Both the position numbers and the translations under genes were made by a program. Below, piece by piece: positions 7,682 to 15,287 of a stretch of 23,072 nt of DNA. Within the stretch, counting starts at the first letter, position 1. Every line of letters begins with the position of its first letter. A model generated the notes under the pieces. That model made no database searches. It saw nothing but the letters and a program-made list of their open reading frames with translations, and was not told the DNA's origin. The stretch lies in assembly GCA_002376725.1 (NCBI GenBank), contig DFOM01000053.1, positions 1 to 23,072 on the forward strand, given 5' to 3'. Source of the DNA: Cloacimonetes bacterium UBA3541. Its GTDB lineage: Bacteria > Cloacimonadota > Cloacimonadia > Cloacimonadales > Cloacimonadaceae.

Positions 7682-7714
7682 TATCAGATGACTATTAAAA
7701 ACCTCATCAGCCTC

Positions 7715-7975
7715 TCATGACCAGTCCATTGTCCAGCGGAGGCCATTGAAAATCACTCCTCTATCCAGTCCCTTGGATACGATCACGATAGTAGTGTTCT
7801 TCCCCATTAAATTACTGCTCTCAAGGAAGTTTTTCTGATTGACCGAGAGTTCCACAAAAGTGAGTTCCATCCCGACTGATAAATTTATGGTTACGACTAT
7901 GCACTCCTTGCAAAGGTGATCAAGTACTATCCGCTCAATATTATAAGAAAGATCGATGGTTTGATAAACAATCAG
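7715..7975 (-). pseudogene. Broken open frame of unknown origin (86 codons, no start)
   Basis: On the minus strand 86 codons are open, ending in TGA at 7717-7715 (...LRWTMDWS). The frame lacks a start codon at its beginning, where a TAA at 7978-7976 closes it, yet the same frame continues to read plausibly upstream of that TAA (YFIVWLAIMVDTHS). The alternation of hydrophobic residues in VELSVNQKNF and TTIVIVSKGL looks protein-like, but I recognise no family. The opposite strand also reads plausibly with two adjacent stops (LKEVFLIDREFHKSEFHPD, then IYGYDYALLAKVIKYY), so the true strand is uncertain. GC is raised (27 of 60 in 7741-7800), like the secreted protein gene to its left. I call it decayed coding DNA with low certainty. 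Confidence 0.3.
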
Positions 7976-8128
7976 TTAGAATGAGTGTCAACCATAATCG
8001 CAAGCCATACAATGAAATACAAGATACAGTTGAAATAATCATAATATTTTCCCCTGATTCAACCTCGTTTTATCAATTTGGAATCAGAAATCCCTAACTT
8101 GTTTCGCTGATAACGATTAAGAAATCCA

Positions 8129-8222
8129 TTGAAAAAGTCGTGAAATTTAATTTGAAAAAATCGTGATATCGCAAGCCAGAAAAAACGCTGATTTGAAAAA
8201 AAAATGATACAATTTGAAAAAA
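8129..8222. repeat. Phased TTGAAAAA A-tract repeats upstream of a promoter
   Basis: Four TTGAAAAA units have their G at 8131, 8154, 8195 and 8216, with a further A6 tract at 8180-8185. Spacings are 23, 41 and 21 bases, near multiples of two helical turns. Such phasing can produce intrinsically bent DNA. It ends about 80 bases before the -35 box of the next gene. Confidence 0.4.
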
Positions 8223-8302
8223 TAAGTGAGAACGCATAACTCATATAATTAATAAAAGAGGACCATAACTTCCTTTCATTGAGGGATAATTATAATTTTT
8301 AC

Positions 8303-8332
8303 TTGACAACAAGGTTAAATTAGGAATATAAT
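8303..8332 (+). promoter_or_regulatory. Consensus sigma-70 type promoter
   Basis: TTGACA (8303-8308) and TATAAT (8327-8332) both match the consensus at all six positions, with an 18-base spacer. Transcription would start near 8339, about 30 bases before the ATG at 8371, leaving room for AGAGGAAA (8357-8364) as ribosome binding site. Confidence 0.85.
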
Positions 8333-8370
8333 ATTCTTAAGATAACTATATTGAAAAGAGGAAATATAAA

Positions 8371-9960
8371 ATGCGTAAAATCAGTTTACTTTTCCTATTG
8401 CTTATACCTTTATTATTAGCGGGTCAGAGTTTAAATGATGAAGGTATAGTGGACGAAGAAATGAGTGCAGAATCCAGCTCTGCTTCTTCACCTAATTTTG
8501 GTTTTGGGGGCACCATCGGAAATGTCCTTATAGATGGAAACTATTACACCCAGTTTCGTTTACAACCAGAAATAGTAATCTGGAAATTTGGTTTGGGACT
8601 GGATATTGATTTATTGATAGATAGCAATGGTAATGTTCGTAAGGAGGACTGGGATTCCTGGGATGATGCATTAAGCAAACTTTACTATTTTAGATTTGCT
8701 AGCAGGCAAGACCCTTTCTATTTTAAAGTAGGTAGTATTAATAATTACACCCTAGGACATGGTTTGATATTTGATGAATACTCCAATATGTTACGCTATC
8801 CAGATGTTAAACCTATTGGAGGCTATGTGGGAACGAATATTAAGTCCCTGGGAGCAGGTTTTGAGATCTTTACTCATAATGTTTCTAAAAATGAAATATT
8901 AGGTGGTCATCTTTATGTGCAACCTTTAAAACCAACGGGCATTCCTCTAGTGAAAAATCTAAAAATCGGTGCCAGTATTGGTATGGATAGAGATCCTTAT
9001 GGTAAATATGAAGATTCTGATGGAGATGGTTATCCTGATGTGTATGATAAATTTCCCGATGACCCTTCTTGTTGGTTGGACACAGATAACGATGGAATAC
9101 CGGATGATATAGACATTGATTTGAATGGTAATTCCACTCTTGATCACCCTGAGCTAAATCATTATGTGAACACTGTCTTCCCTGGCATTGCAGATAATTA
9201 TCCAGACTATCCATTTGATACAGAGGTATATCCTGATGAAGCTATGCCAATGAGTGAAGGTAACGAAATAAGGATATATGGATTGGATTATGAACTTCCT
9301 ATTCTGAATAAGAAAAGCTTTGGATTAAGTCACTATGCTGAATACGCAAAAATAGAAGATTATGGAAGTGGTTTAATCTTCCCTGGATTTGCCGCTAGGT
9401 TTTTAATCTTTAATTTAAATCTTGAATTTCGTAGTTTCAAAGACCAGTTTCTCCCCGGATTTTTCAATCATCTCTATGATGAGCAAAGATCTCAGGTGGT
9501 ATATACTATAGAAAGTGAAAATGGTCGTAGTTGTTATTCACTTAAAACCAAAGAATCTGAATTAGCAGGGATCACTTCAAGTTTAGGTTGGTTCGGTAGT
9601 CTGAAAACTAATCTGGGAGATTTTGCCTATCTGCGAATTACTTATCAGGATATGTATAATGACAGCAAGACGAAGGGTAAATCTTTATGGGGTGAGTTTA
9701 CAGTTGTCCCTAATATCATTCCTAAACTTAAAGAAGCTTCCATAGTATATGGACAATCCAATGTAGACTATATAAGTTTCAATACCTTACGGAATGAAAA
9801 TGCTGAAATTAGTGGCAAAGTTATCTATAATCTGAGTAGCTCTTTTAATCTAGCTCTTCGCTACAGTGAATATTATCGTGACTTGAATAGAGATGGCAAA
9901 ATTAAAGGAAATGATGAAATAATTGAATCAATGTCTTTGGGAGTAGAGTTCCAGTTTTAA
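8371..9960 (+). CDS. Predicted outer-membrane beta-barrel protein with thrombospondin type 3 calcium repeats
   Basis: 529 aa, family not recognised. A Sec signal peptide is clear (MRKISLLFLLLIPLLLAGQS). The remainder is rich in alternating aromatic/hydrophobic strands, and the chain ends in a barrel-type terminal strand with C-terminal Phe (SLGVEFQF), pointing to an outer-membrane barrel. Residues 215-265 are Asp-rich thrombospondin type 3-like calcium repeats (DSDGDGYPDVYD, then DTDNDGIPDDIDIDLNGN). A further EF-hand-like loop, DLNRDGKIKGNDE, lies at 504-516 just before the last strand. I infer that the acidic loops face outward and bind calcium. The gene has the best promoter of the window and a good Shine-Dalgarno sequence, so strong expression is expected. 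Its TAA abuts the manA stop on the other strand with no gap. It could be a porin-like or surface-assembly protein; function is unknown. Confidence 0.72.
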   Translation: MRKISLLFLLLIPLLLAGQSLNDEGIVDEEMSAESSSASSPNFGFGGTIGNVLIDGNYYTQFRLQPEIVIWKFGLGLDIDLLIDSNGNVRKEDWDSWDDALSKLYYFRFASRQDPFYFKVGSINNYTLGHGLIFDEYSNMLRYPDVKPIGGYVGTNIKSLGAGFEIFTHNVSKNEILGGHLYVQPLKPTGIPLVKNLKIGASIGMDRDPYGKYEDSDGDGYPDVYDKFPDDPSCWLDTDNDGIPDDIDIDLNGNSTLDHPELNHYVNTVFPGIADNYPDYPFDTEVYPDEAMPMSEGNEIRIYGLDYELPILNKKSFGLSHYAEYAKIEDYGSGLIFPGFAARFLIFNLNLEFRSFKDQFLPGFFNHLYDEQRSQVVYTIESENGRSCYSLKTKESELAGITSSLGWFGSLKTNLGDFAYLRITYQDMYNDSKTKGKSLWGEFTVVPNIIPKLKEASIVYGQSNVDYISFNTLRNENAEISGKVIYNLSSSFNLALRYSEYYRDLNRDGKIKGNDEIIESMSLGVEFQF

Positions 9961-11151
9961 TTAAACAGGGACAGTTGCTAACCAGATAATGCCCTGACCT
10001 CTAAGCGTAAGATCAGAGATATCAGAAGTAATAAAAGCTGTTTTCCCGGGAGAGAGAACTTTTTTATGTTCTGAGATGATTACTTCTCCCTGATAGCATA
10101 GCAGTATCCCAGGCATATTATGAAGCTGTAATGTCAGTTTTTTTCCTGGTTTAATATGCAAGCTCTGGAGTTCAAATTCCTTCACGGGAACAGAATATAT
10201 AAAATAAATATCATCTAGGTTCTGAGGTAAGATCATTTTCTGAGTATAGGGTTTATATTCAAGAGTATTCAATACTTCTGCTATATCTATATGCTTAGTA
10301 GTTAATCCTGCTCGTAAGACATTATCTGAATTAGTCATAACTTCTATCCCTGCACCATAAAGGTAGCTATGTAGAACTCCTGGTTTCAAAAACAGTGCTT
10401 CTCCAGGTTGAAGAGTAAAGACATTCAAATAAAGAGGAGATAACAACCCTGCATCTTTATTAAAGTGTTTCCGAATCAATTGATAAGCAGATACTATCTC
10501 TTCAGGTAAATTATTATTTAAATAGCAAGAATGCTCTAATATTCTGAGAGCCTGGTCTAATTTTTTACCTGATAAATTAAGAACTTCCTGAGTAAAGTTT
10601 TTAAGAGCAGATTCATCTTGATTTTGTGCTAAAATGGAAAGTGAGGGAAATAATTCTGTTAAATTGGCAGAGCTGAAATTGGCAAGGATTTGATCAGGTT
10701 CTCGGAACCCGCATAGGGCGTTGAACTCGGTTAGGGCACAAAGCAATTCAGGTTTTGGATAGGGATCACGAAAGTTTCTGGAAGGTGAGTCAAGGGGTAT
10801 ACCCAGCTTATTTTCCCGGAAGAAACCTTTCTTTGCTTTTTTTTCAGATGGATGAACCTGTATAGAAAGAGGCTTTTCAGCGGCTAAAACTTTAAGCAGA
10901 AAAGGAAGTTCACCCTTATAAAGGTCACTCGCTTTACCCAGAGCTTCCAGAGGATGATTTAAGATATATTCTCTTAAGGAGGGCTGTCCTTCAACTTCAA
11001 TCAGGATAGATGAATCAGCTTGATGAGCTCCAATCCACATTTCTGCCACAGGTATTTTGGGATCAGCTTCCATTTGAAGCAGTTGAGGAATAAAAAAAGG
11101 CGAGCCCCAGTCATAATTTTTGCAAGGATTGCTAAGCATAAATACTGGCAT
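9961..11151 (-). CDS. manA: Mannose-6-phosphate isomerase, class I
   Basis: Zinc-dependent phosphomannose isomerase (EC 5.3.1.8), 396 aa, interconverting fructose 6-phosphate and mannose 6-phosphate in the cytoplasm and so feeding mannosylated sugars and GDP-mannose-type precursors. Class I motifs are complete: N-terminal NYDWGS (12-17) and AEMWIGAH (36-43); zinc ligands Q98 and H100 in PLSIQVHPSEKKA, E135 in PKPELL, H261 in KPGVLHSYLYG; catalytic R280 in NVLRAGLTTKHI. The C-terminal cupin half ends normally. It is last in the long minus-strand series, eight bases after the TPR gene stop, and has no Shine-Dalgarno sequence of its own, so translation probably depends on the upstream gene. Its stop abuts that of the convergent outer-membrane gene, leaving no space for a separate terminator. 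Confidence 0.93.
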   Translation of the reverse strand: MPVFMLSNPCKNYDWGSPFFIPQLLQMEADPKIPVAEMWIGAHQADSSILIEVEGQPSLREYILNHPLEALGKASDLYKGELPFLLKVLAAEKPLSIQVHPSEKKAKKGFFRENKLGIPLDSPSRNFRDPYPKPELLCALTEFNALCGFREPDQILANFSSANLTELFPSLSILAQNQDESALKNFTQEVLNLSGKKLDQALRILEHSCYLNNNLPEEIVSAYQLIRKHFNKDAGLLSPLYLNVFTLQPGEALFLKPGVLHSYLYGAGIEVMTNSDNVLRAGLTTKHIDIAEVLNTLEYKPYTQKMILPQNLDDIYFIYSVPVKEFELQSLHIKPGKKLTLQLHNMPGILLCYQGEVIISEHKKVLSPGKTAFITSDISDLTLRGQGIIWLATVPV

Positions 11152-11159
11152 TTTAAGAT

Positions 11160-12029
11160 CTACATTCTATTCAAACGAGCATCCATCAGCTGTAATAAAG
11201 GACTTAGCACGCTAAATTGATGTTTAGCTTGCTTCATATAATAGCGGGCTTTTGCAATGCGATTTTGCTGGATGAGTAGACGAATAAGTTCTTCATACAA
11301 AGGAATGGAATAGGGATTATTAATGATACCTTTTTCCAAAATCTGAAGAGCTCTATTGCTCATACCACTTTTTACCGCACAATCTGCATAGATATAGATA
11401 TGCTCACTCTGTATTATATCTCCACTCTGTTCATAGTTGTAAAAAGCATTATAGGCAAGCAGCCAATTCTGAAAATGGGCATAAATCAGAGCTTTTAACA
11501 GCATAAGATGTCGGTGTTGTCCGATTCTAATTTCTGCTTTTTGAATATATTTTTGTGCTTCTTCATACTCTTCAATATGCATCAACTGCTCAATCAAAAG
11601 AAAGTAGATGAAAGGATTATTATCTATTAAATCTAGTAAGTCACGCATAATATTGATACTTTCCCGATTTCGCCCTAAATAAGCTAATGCCAGAGCTTTA
11701 TTATAGCGCACATCTACCGTCTGATTCTCTATCTGATCATAATATACAATAGCTAATTGGTATTCTCCTTCTGAAAAGAGAGCGTTACCAATAATCAATT
11801 TCAATCTATCGTCATCTGGGTTCAATTTCAACGCAGATTGATAATATTTTATCGCTTTATTAAACTGCTGGCGTTGCTGGTAAAAATCTCCTAAAGCCAT
11901 AAGCGGACGAGGATCATCTGGATTTTCTTCTGCTGCTTTATTAAGCAATTGGACTGCATAAATCCAGTTTGTCTTCATTAATGCTTCTGCCCGGAGCAAA
12001 AGATGTTGTAATTCTTTTTCAGCCAGCAT
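11160..12029 (-). CDS. Tetratricopeptide repeat protein
   Basis: 289 aa, made almost entirely of helical TPR units. Clear repeats are PLMALGDFYQQRQQFNKAIK YYQSALKLNP (about 42-71) and LKLIIGNALFSEGEYQLAIV YYDQI (about 76-100); degenerate units continue to the end (EEYEEAQKYIQKAEI, NRALQILEKGIINNPYSIPL, NRIAKARYYMKQA). No signal peptide or membrane segment, so it is probably a cytoplasmic scaffold for protein-protein contacts. AGGGGA eight bases before the ATG supports the start. It lies eight bases upstream of manA and 110 bases after the tricorn gene; co-transcription with manA is likely. TPR content alone does not identify the partner or pathway. Confidence 0.85.
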   Translation of the reverse strand: MLAEKELQHLLLRAEALMKTNWIYAVQLLNKAAEENPDDPRPLMALGDFYQQRQQFNKAIKYYQSALKLNPDDDRLKLIIGNALFSEGEYQLAIVYYDQIENQTVDVRYNKALALAYLGRNRESINIMRDLLDLIDNNPFIYFLLIEQLMHIEEYEEAQKYIQKAEIRIGQHRHLMLLKALIYAHFQNWLLAYNAFYNYEQSGDIIQSEHIYIYADCAVKSGMSNRALQILEKGIINNPYSIPLYEELIRLLIQQNRIAKARYYMKQAKHQFSVLSPLLQLMDARLNRM

Positions 12030-12096
12030 TTATTAGTTCCCCTAAGGTGATTAATTTAATTTCCTCTATAATATTTTAATCAAATATTAGACTTGA

Positions 12097-12121
12097 GCAC
12101 CTGAATAATTAAGTAAGGTGC
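12097..12121 (-). terminator. Small hairpin after the tricorn gene
   Basis: A 6-bp perfect stem GCACCT (12097-12102) / AGGTGC (12116-12121) with a 13-base loop, 19 bases past the tricorn stop. No T-run follows on the minus strand, so termination is doubtful; it may only mark a partial boundary before the TPR-manA pair. Confidence 0.28.
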
Positions 12122-12139
12122 ATAAAATTACTCTAAGTG

Positions 12140-15100
12140 TCAATGAAGTTCCTTCAATATCTCTTCTATAGCATATAGTAGTTGAGCATCTTTTCCTGCA
12201 ATTATATCTTCCGGCTTGTTTTCAACTATTATATCTGGTTGCACTCCATTTCCTTCCATATTCGTACCGTCCAAACGATACCAGCCAGAACCAGGCATAC
12301 GCATAGAAGACCCATCCAGCAATCTGAATTCCCAGGTTCCAATCACGGACCCACTGGTAGGTTGTCCCACTATCTTTCCCAATTTTAATTCTTGATATAC
12401 AGTAGGGAATATTTCCCCATCGGAGAAGGAATGTTCATCAACTAGCAAAATAGTAGGTTTTGCCCAGATGCCACGCGGTTCAGGATTTAATTTTCCACTA
12501 TACCGACGGGAAGAAGAATAGGCATAATATTTTTGGTTAAGCATAGAGATAAGTTTGTCGTGAATATGTCCTCCGGAATTGCTTCTAACATCAATAATAA
12601 GAGCTTCTTTATCGGCATTGTCCCGAAAAACTTCACGACGGAAATTTTCGTAATCATTATTCCCCATAGCAGGAATATGCACATAACCAATTCGGTCTTG
12701 AGTTAACTCTCTTACCAATTTTTTATTCTTTTCAATCTTATAATTATAATGTAATCTCCGCTGTTCTGACCAGGTAAGTCCGTTCAATTCCGCTGAGATT
12801 ATTTTGCCTTTTTGTAGTATAGATAAATTTATCCTTTTGCCTGCCTTCCCCTCTAATAGCTTATCAACAGATGAATAAGGAGTTATATAAGTGCCATCTA
12901 TAGCTAACAGCGTGTCTCCTGACTGAATCTGGTAATAATCTGCTAAACGAGTATGAGGATAGACCATTTTGATAACTATACCTCTAGCTAGAGTTTGATA
13001 ATAATCCAATTCTAAACCAAGATAAGCCTGAGGAGGACGAGATTTAGTTTTCTCTGGGCGAGGATAAAATCCGGTATGAGAAGCATTTACCTCCCCTATC
13101 ATCTCGTTTACTATCTGCTCAATATCAGCTATGGATCGTGCTCTTTCCGCATAAGGATAATAAAGTTGAAACATCTCATTCCAATTTTTATTATGCATAT
13201 TAGGGTCATAGAAATTCAAGCCAAAAGCACCCCATACCTGTTCAAACACCCTAGTATTGAGTTTACTTTCGCTGTAACTATAGTCAAAATTTGCATTTAT
13301 ATCACTCAGGGAGCGTTTATCAATATTATAAGCTTTTAATTTTCCATTTTCTAAGAAATAGAGAGTATTCCCAACCCAATAAAGATTACTTATATTTCGA
13401 CCCATATTCAAGATAGTTTTTGAGTTCTTTCCATATATATTTGCTTTTTTTAGTTGATAAGATGCAGTATCATCATAGGCATAAGAAATATAATAAAAAG
13501 TGCTATCATCAATAACTTTTCCGGCACTAAGCACTCTATTTGTCTCTGAAAGTATCGGATACAATCTTTTTTCAATACCTTCCCAAACGATATTTAGTTC
13601 TTGGTTTTCACTTTTAGCATCTGTAGATGTAGTTGTAAGAGAATCTAACATTGTATTATCGTTGGCAGTTTCTGTTTGCTTAGCTTTAGAAATAGCTTCT
13701 GGATTAAGAATTTCTTCCCAATTATCCACTTCATACTCAAATTCATTGCGAGGAACTAAATCCAAACGATAGATGCTATTATTTCTGCTAATAATGATAG
13801 ATTTATTATCAGGAGTCCAGAGCATAGAACGAATCCAGGCATCATCGTTCATAATCTTTTTACTTTCGCCGGTATTAAAATCATAAAGCCATAATTCCCT
13901 AATCCAAACATCTTCTCTGGTAGTTACATAGACTCCATAGTCACCATTTCTATCACAGGCAAAAATATTTAGAGCAGCACGAGAATTATTAACAGGACGA
14001 ATATTGGTTAAATTGGAATCCGCTACCGCTATTTTGCCACTCATCTGTTTATCTCCATAGAAAACAATCCATTTACCCGAAGGGTCTTTGTATAACCTTT
14101 CTACATCTAAACTATCTGCACCAAACCAATCTAAGGATGTTATCTGCATAAGGCTGTCACATTTAACCGCATACAGTTTATTTATTCCTTTATCCATCTT
14201 AGCCAGTACTAAGGTACGATTATCGTCCAAAAATTCCATATCGCCAATAGCTGTTTGACCGGTGTCTATCTGGACAACTTTTCCCCCCTTACTTGGAATA
14301 AAAAAGGTATCGTATTTATAAGTGAAACCCACCAGTAACTCATCAGAAGAGATAGCAAAGTTATCAATATTATTATTTACAACTTCTTTGTGCAGGTCAG
14401 GAATCCACATATCCTCATCAATACAGATTTCAACTCGTGAAGCAATTCCTGTTTCCGGGTCCCAGCGCCATATTTCATTAAAGTATTCAAAAACCATACG
14501 ATCATTCTGATGAGCTAGAGAAATATCTCTAGCAGACCAGTCAGCTAAATGAGTAATCTGTTCCACCTTGGAAAAATCCAGAGCTTTTACTCTATAAATC
14601 TGGAATCTTTCACTATCTGAAGCACAAAAGTATAGATAATCATCAACATAAGAAAACCGAGGATAGCGTTCAGTATAGGGAGTGTAGGTTAAACGAGTAT
14701 ATGTTTTTGAAGAGAGGTCAATTTTCCATAGATCTCCAGCCATACTTCCCTGGTAAGCCTCTCTATAGGGATAACCATAACGATTGAATACAATACAGGA
14801 ATTATCGGGAGAAAGGGTAGCATAAGGATCGCCAATTTCAGCAATTAATTTGGGTCTACTACCATCTATAGGAACTTGATAGAAAGAGTTACCAAATTCC
14901 AGACTAGAACGAGTACACAACAAATACTGGCCATTATTAAACCACTCGGAAATGGTATAACTTTCTTCAATAACAGCTGTTGCAGATCCGCCATTAGCAG
15001 GAATAATATGGGGATAAACACTTCCTTCCCGATCAGAGTTAAAGGCTATCATCTTGCCATCTGGAGACCAAACTGGACCCCATTCTTTTGCTTCCGTGGA

Positions 15101-15277
15101 AGTTAATCTAACTGCACTACCACCCTGAAAAGGAACTAACCAGAGATCGTTAGAATAGACAAAACATATCTGATTTCCATCCGGAGAAATAGCTGGATCG
15201 GATGCAAAATCAGGGATTAATCCCAAACAGGATAGACACATAATGACTAAGTAGACTAAAATCATAATTCTTTTCAT
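12140..15277 (-). CDS. tri: Tricorn core protease homologue, exported, family S41
   Basis: 1045 aa, close to the 1071 aa of archaeal tricorn, which degrades oligopeptides from upstream proteases. Order of domains: signal sequence or N-terminal anchor (MKRIMILVYLVIMCLSCLGL), a first WD40/TolB-like propeller (PAISPDGNQICFVY, PVWSPDGKMIAFNSD; about 20-290), a second propeller (about 300-550), a C1-type linker, a PDZ domain (about 745-825, with RGIVIKMVYPHTRLADYY and SGDTLLAIDG) and the S41 catalytic domain. The catalytic set is complete: S733-H734 in NASHTGFYP, nucleophile S952 in HSFSDGEIF, E1008 in NMEGNGVQPD. The spacings (218 and 56) match those of Thermoplasma tricorn (219 and 58). It is therefore probably an active periplasmic or surface peptidase. 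AAAGGATA lies six bases before the ATG and the FapA-family stop is ten bases upstream, so it sits in the same operon. Confidence 0.9.
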   Translation of the reverse strand: MKRIMILVYLVIMCLSCLGLIPDFASDPAISPDGNQICFVYSNDLWLVPFQGGSAVRLTSTEAKEWGPVWSPDGKMIAFNSDREGSVYPHIIPANGGSATAVIEESYTISEWFNNGQYLLCTRSSLEFGNSFYQVPIDGSRPKLIAEIGDPYATLSPDNSCIVFNRYGYPYREAYQGSMAGDLWKIDLSSKTYTRLTYTPYTERYPRFSYVDDYLYFCASDSERFQIYRVKALDFSKVEQITHLADWSARDISLAHQNDRMVFEYFNEIWRWDPETGIASRVEICIDEDMWIPDLHKEVVNNNIDNFAISSDELLVGFTYKYDTFFIPSKGGKVVQIDTGQTAIGDMEFLDDNRTLVLAKMDKGINKLYAVKCDSLMQITSLDWFGADSLDVERLYKDPSGKWIVFYGDKQMSGKIAVADSNLTNIRPVNNSRAALNIFACDRNGDYGVYVTTREDVWIRELWLYDFNTGESKKIMNDDAWIRSMLWTPDNKSIIISRNNSIYRLDLVPRNEFEYEVDNWEEILNPEAISKAKQTETANDNTMLDSLTTTSTDAKSENQELNIVWEGIEKRLYPILSETNRVLSAGKVIDDSTFYYISYAYDDTASYQLKKANIYGKNSKTILNMGRNISNLYWVGNTLYFLENGKLKAYNIDKRSLSDINANFDYSYSESKLNTRVFEQVWGAFGLNFYDPNMHNKNWNEMFQLYYPYAERARSIADIEQIVNEMIGEVNASHTGFYPRPEKTKSRPPQAYLGLELDYYQTLARGIVIKMVYPHTRLADYYQIQSGDTLLAIDGTYITPYSSVDKLLEGKAGKRINLSILQKGKIISAELNGLTWSEQRRLHYNYKIEKNKKLVRELTQDRIGYVHIPAMGNNDYENFRREVFRDNADKEALIIDVRSNSGGHIHDKLISMLNQKYYAYSSSRRYSGKLNPEPRGIWAKPTILLVDEHSFSDGEIFPTVYQELKLGKIVGQPTSGSVIGTWEFRLLDGSSMRMPGSGWYRLDGTNMEGNGVQPDIIVENKPEDIIAGKDAQLLYAIEEILKELH

Positions 15278-15287
15278 TTTGTATCCT

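Larger units (their letters stand above)
7682..8302. other. Intergenic region: decayed frames, then an A-tract-rich stretch
   Basis: 620 bases without an intact gene. The left part (to about 7990) has raised GC and broken reading frames. The right part is very AT-rich. An 11-base repeat ATCGCAAGCCA occurs at 7997-8007 and 8168-8178. TTGAAAAAGTCGTGA (8129-8143) recurs as TTGAAAAAATCGTGA (8152-8166), and TTTGAAAAA appears twice more by 8222. The open frame on the minus strand over 8059-8244 is low-complexity (Phe/Asn/Ile-rich) and is taken as a by-product of the A-tracts. Confidence 0.5.

Noticed and set aside
8129..8222. CRISPR-like spaced repeats
   Set aside because: Units are only 8-15 bases, A-rich and unevenly spaced, with no unique spacers of uniform length and no cas genes.
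8059..8244. 61-codon minus-strand frame rich in Phe and Ile
   Set aside because: The Phe-rich sequence is simply the complement of the repeated TTGAAAAA A-tracts; no ribosome binding site.
8885..9214. 109-codon minus-strand frame opposite the calcium-repeat region
   Set aside because: It is a mirror of the Asp-rich repeats (GAT read as ATC/CAT, giving His/Ile-rich protein); the plus-strand gene has promoter, ribosome binding site and signal peptide.
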